Shown here piece after piece: positions 19,824 through 21,618 of a stretch of DNA of 21,618 nt. Source of the stretch: Elysia marginata. Its lineage: Eukaryota > Mollusca > Gastropoda > Plakobranchidae. Each line of letters starts with the position of its first letter. The stretch's first letter is position 1. A program made the translations under genes and the position numbers. Below the pieces are notes generated by a model that was not told where the DNA came from, did no database searches, and worked only from the letters and a program-made list of their open reading frames with translations. Location of the stretch: positions 84,115 to 105,732 of the forward strand of contig BMAT01007617.1 of the NCBI GenBank assembly GCA_019649035.1. Direction: 5' to 3'.

Positions 19824-19994
19824 GTAATGGTTAGATTGAAAACAATATCATAAAGACACATCACTTAAGTAATGATGTTATGGCCTTAGTCATATAAACC
19901 TTGACCAGATTGGGTTTTTTCTTCAGATGAATTTAATACTCCTTGTTCACATAATCTATAGCAATCTAAAAATATTAAGTAAATATGACAATAT
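19824..19994. other. Start of intron 8
   Basis: AT-rich, no exon supported. A TTTTTTCTTCAG acceptor-like site ends near 19925, but the sequence after it does not read as M13. Confidence 0.5.
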
Positions 19995-20019
19995 GATAAA
20001 AAAAAATAATAATAATAAC

Positions 20020-20054
<35 letters not shown>

Positions 20055-20066
20055 CAACAATAATTA
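19995..20066. repeat. AAT microsatellite, probably the LINE tail
   Basis: An A run followed by AAT and AAC triplets. On the minus strand it follows the decayed LINE coding region, so it may be that element's 3' tail. Confidence 0.8.
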
Positions 20067-20990
20067 TATAAGTGTATGTTGTCGACTATTTTAAAAGATA
20101 AGATTCAGCCTAACATCTAAATCATGTTCATCCGTGGATTGGATCTGGGTCTAAAGTTAGATGCAAGGAGGCGATTGGACACTTGGCACTACTCATAAAA
20201 TCCACCAGATTTGCTTCTTGTCGTCTTTGCTGCATCACGTTTTTCTGCATGCACACTTCTCTCGACCTGTTCGTAAGCAGCTATTCTCTCTTTGATAAGT
20301 TCTCTCCAGCCAGATTTGTTTGAAGAGGTGCTTTTCCAGTGGACAGAGTCGATGTTGCAATTTCAGACAGAACTTTTCAGGGTATCTTTGAAGCGAAGAC
20401 TCCGTCTTCTTGTTAGTCTTAGCTCCATCGCAATCTATCATCAGTCATGCGCACCAGGTGTCCTGACTGTCTCAACTGGAGTTGTGTCATCAAAGTATCA
20501 ATCTCGGCTATTGTAAGCCCATCAGCATTATTTTGGTAGTTTGTTAACTGTTTGATGTTCTTAATGCGTCGAAGTCAGCGCTGGAGAAAATGATCTAGAA
20601 GCCTGACATGCCTTTGGTAGATTGCCCAAGTTTTGCAGCCATTCAGCAACGCTCTCACAACAATAGTTTTTTACATTGCCCACTTAGTGACTAAGCTCAG
20701 CCTCCTCTTTCTCTAAACTCATGCCTGTAGAGTACCATAGGAGGCGCTCGCCTTTGCTATCCGGGTGGATATTTCCTTGTCGGTGGAGTTAAAAAACGAC
20801 AAGATACATCAAAGATTGTTGCAGGAATCGACACACTTTAAGGTCTTGTTGTCAATCTTAATCTCAGGCACCCTGGCTTTCATCATGCCACAGGCTAAAA
20901 CATCACCTCTCTCTTTTTTCAATACTGACGCTCAGCCCGAAGAGTTTGATGACAGCAGAGCGGGTATCTGCCAGTTGTTGAAAATCATGC
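20067..20990 (-). mobile_element. Decayed LINE, reverse-transcriptase C-terminal region
   Basis: Minus-strand frames, broken by several stops and shifts, read in order: LFGLSVSIEK; PEIKIDNKTLKCVDS; EISTRIAKASASYGTL; VVRALLNGCKTW; RHVRLLDHFLQR; RRIKNIK; RQSGHLVRMTDDRL; LRFKDTLK; CNIDSVHW; GWRELIKERIAAYEQ. This is the characteristic C-terminal succession of a LINE protein common in marine invertebrates, seen in intact relatives as StriaKAs.afG.L, YGcEtWt, aGHlvRM.d.R and rfkD..k..l. The final part may include a decayed zinc-knuckle region. The copy is 5'-truncated and inactive. Clade is not assigned. Confidence 0.72.
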
Positions 20991-21006
20991 CTATCTTTAA
21001 AGCATA

Positions 21007-21069
21007 ATGATCATAATAAAAATAATAATGATCATAATAATGATAATGATGATAATAATAATGATAATA
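21007..21069. repeat. AT-rich trinucleotide repeat (ATA/ATG/ATC)
   Basis: Imperfect ATAATA, ATGATA and ATCATA triplets. The mariner element begins immediately after a TA at its right end. Confidence 0.85.
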
Positions 21070-21618
21070 CGAGGGTTGTTCAAAAAGTAATGCCTCCAAG
21101 TTCATAAATTCTTTATTATTGATACGACTTTAACAAAAAATACACCAAATGAAAGCTCAGGATCTCTGCTACATTATGATACCTTTATTTTTCAACATAA
21201 TCGCCTTCTTTGTCGACACAGGTTCGCCAACGCCAAATCAGTTTTCGCATACCGTCGGCGAAAAATTCGTGTGGTTTTCCCCGGAACCATCGGCGCACAT
21301 ATTTTTGAACAGCATCATCATCTTCAAAGTGCTTTCCCTTGATGTGCTCCTTCAACTTCGGAAAAAGATAAAAGTCAGATGGAGCAAATGGCATCTTGAG
21401 TTTGCCGGCTCGTGTGCGGACGGGCGTTGTCGTGGTGTAAAATCACATTTTCCCGGGTCTAACTAGTGTCAGAAGAGCCCTAAGTTTTCTAAGAGTCTCG
21501 ATATAACGGTCAGAGTTGACAGTCGATCCTTGCTTCAAAAATTCAATATGAACCAATCCGTCGCAGTCCCCGAACACTGTCATTAGGACTTTCTTTGCAG
21601 AAGGAACAACTTTGAACT
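21070..21618 (-). mobile_element. Defective mariner-family transposon, partial (runs off window)
   Basis: The left end begins CGAGGGTTGTTCAAAAAGTA directly after a TA dinucleotide, which fits a mariner terminal inverted repeat and target site. The transposase reads on the minus strand. RENVILHHDNARPHTS (catalytic Asp codon at 21429-21431) and APSDFYLFPKLKEHIKGKHF (catalytic Asp codon at 21374-21376) are the hallmark D..D motifs of the family. The C-terminal part (FEDDDAVQKYVRRWF) is present. The two Asp codons are 55 nt apart and in different frames, whereas 105 nt is expected for a DD34D mariner. About 50 nt is therefore missing and the frame is broken. The first catalytic Asp and the other end lie outside the window. 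Confidence 0.85.

Noticed and set aside
19909..19990. Acceptor-like site followed by an open frame
   Set aside because: The encoded residues are hydrophobic and Asn-rich, run into the AAT microsatellite, and do not resemble M13.

Overview
This is animal nuclear DNA. It is AT-rich, with a spliced gene, long introns, tRNA-derived SINEs, LINE fragments, a mariner element, microsatellites and two minisatellites. The style of the repeats suggests a marine or freshwater invertebrate, most likely a lophotrochozoan such as a gastropod mollusc. That placement is inference. Nothing looks bacterial: there are no operons, no ribosome binding sites and no CRISPR.

Layout. Positions 1-8930 are non-coding and mostly unrecognised. 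They hold a CT microsatellite (3641-3668), a GC-richer block with a bulged hairpin (about 3920-4440), a SINE with a tRNA-Pro-like head (5082-5356), a promoter-like cluster of ETS, YY1 and CCAAT motifs (6134-6238), a cluster of CTAGATCT-type motifs (6435-6985) and a GA-rich tract (about 7008-7066).

Positions 9041-19823 carry the only gene I can support, the 5' part of a type II membrane protein of the M13 (neprilysin/endothelin-converting-enzyme) family. Eight exons join with consistent reading phases to encode 861 residues. These are a 356-residue disordered cytosolic tail, one membrane helix, a Thr-rich mucin-like stalk, and the start of the M13 ectodomain. The first four ectodomain cysteines show the family spacing (C-x4-C-x17-C-x7-C). 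The exons for the zinc site (HExxH) and the C-terminal end would lie beyond 21618, so catalytic competence cannot be judged here.

The introns are full of repeats. Intron 1 has a gapped TAC microsatellite, a 39-bp minisatellite of 16 indel-free units, and a SINE. Intron 3 has a LINE 3' fragment. Intron 4 has a decayed antisense copy of the same SINE. Intron 5 has a 22-bp minisatellite that ends just upstream of a 63-nt exon. After exon 8 come a decayed LINE 3' end (about 19995-20990, minus strand) and a defective mariner element (21070 to window end, minus strand).

The most interesting points are the unusual architecture of the M13 protein, two furin-type sites in an insertion of its ectodomain, the dual-hairpin minisatellite with three-unit higher-order periodicity, and the minisatellite abutting a small in-frame exon. 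I did not find a clearly new defence or mobile system.
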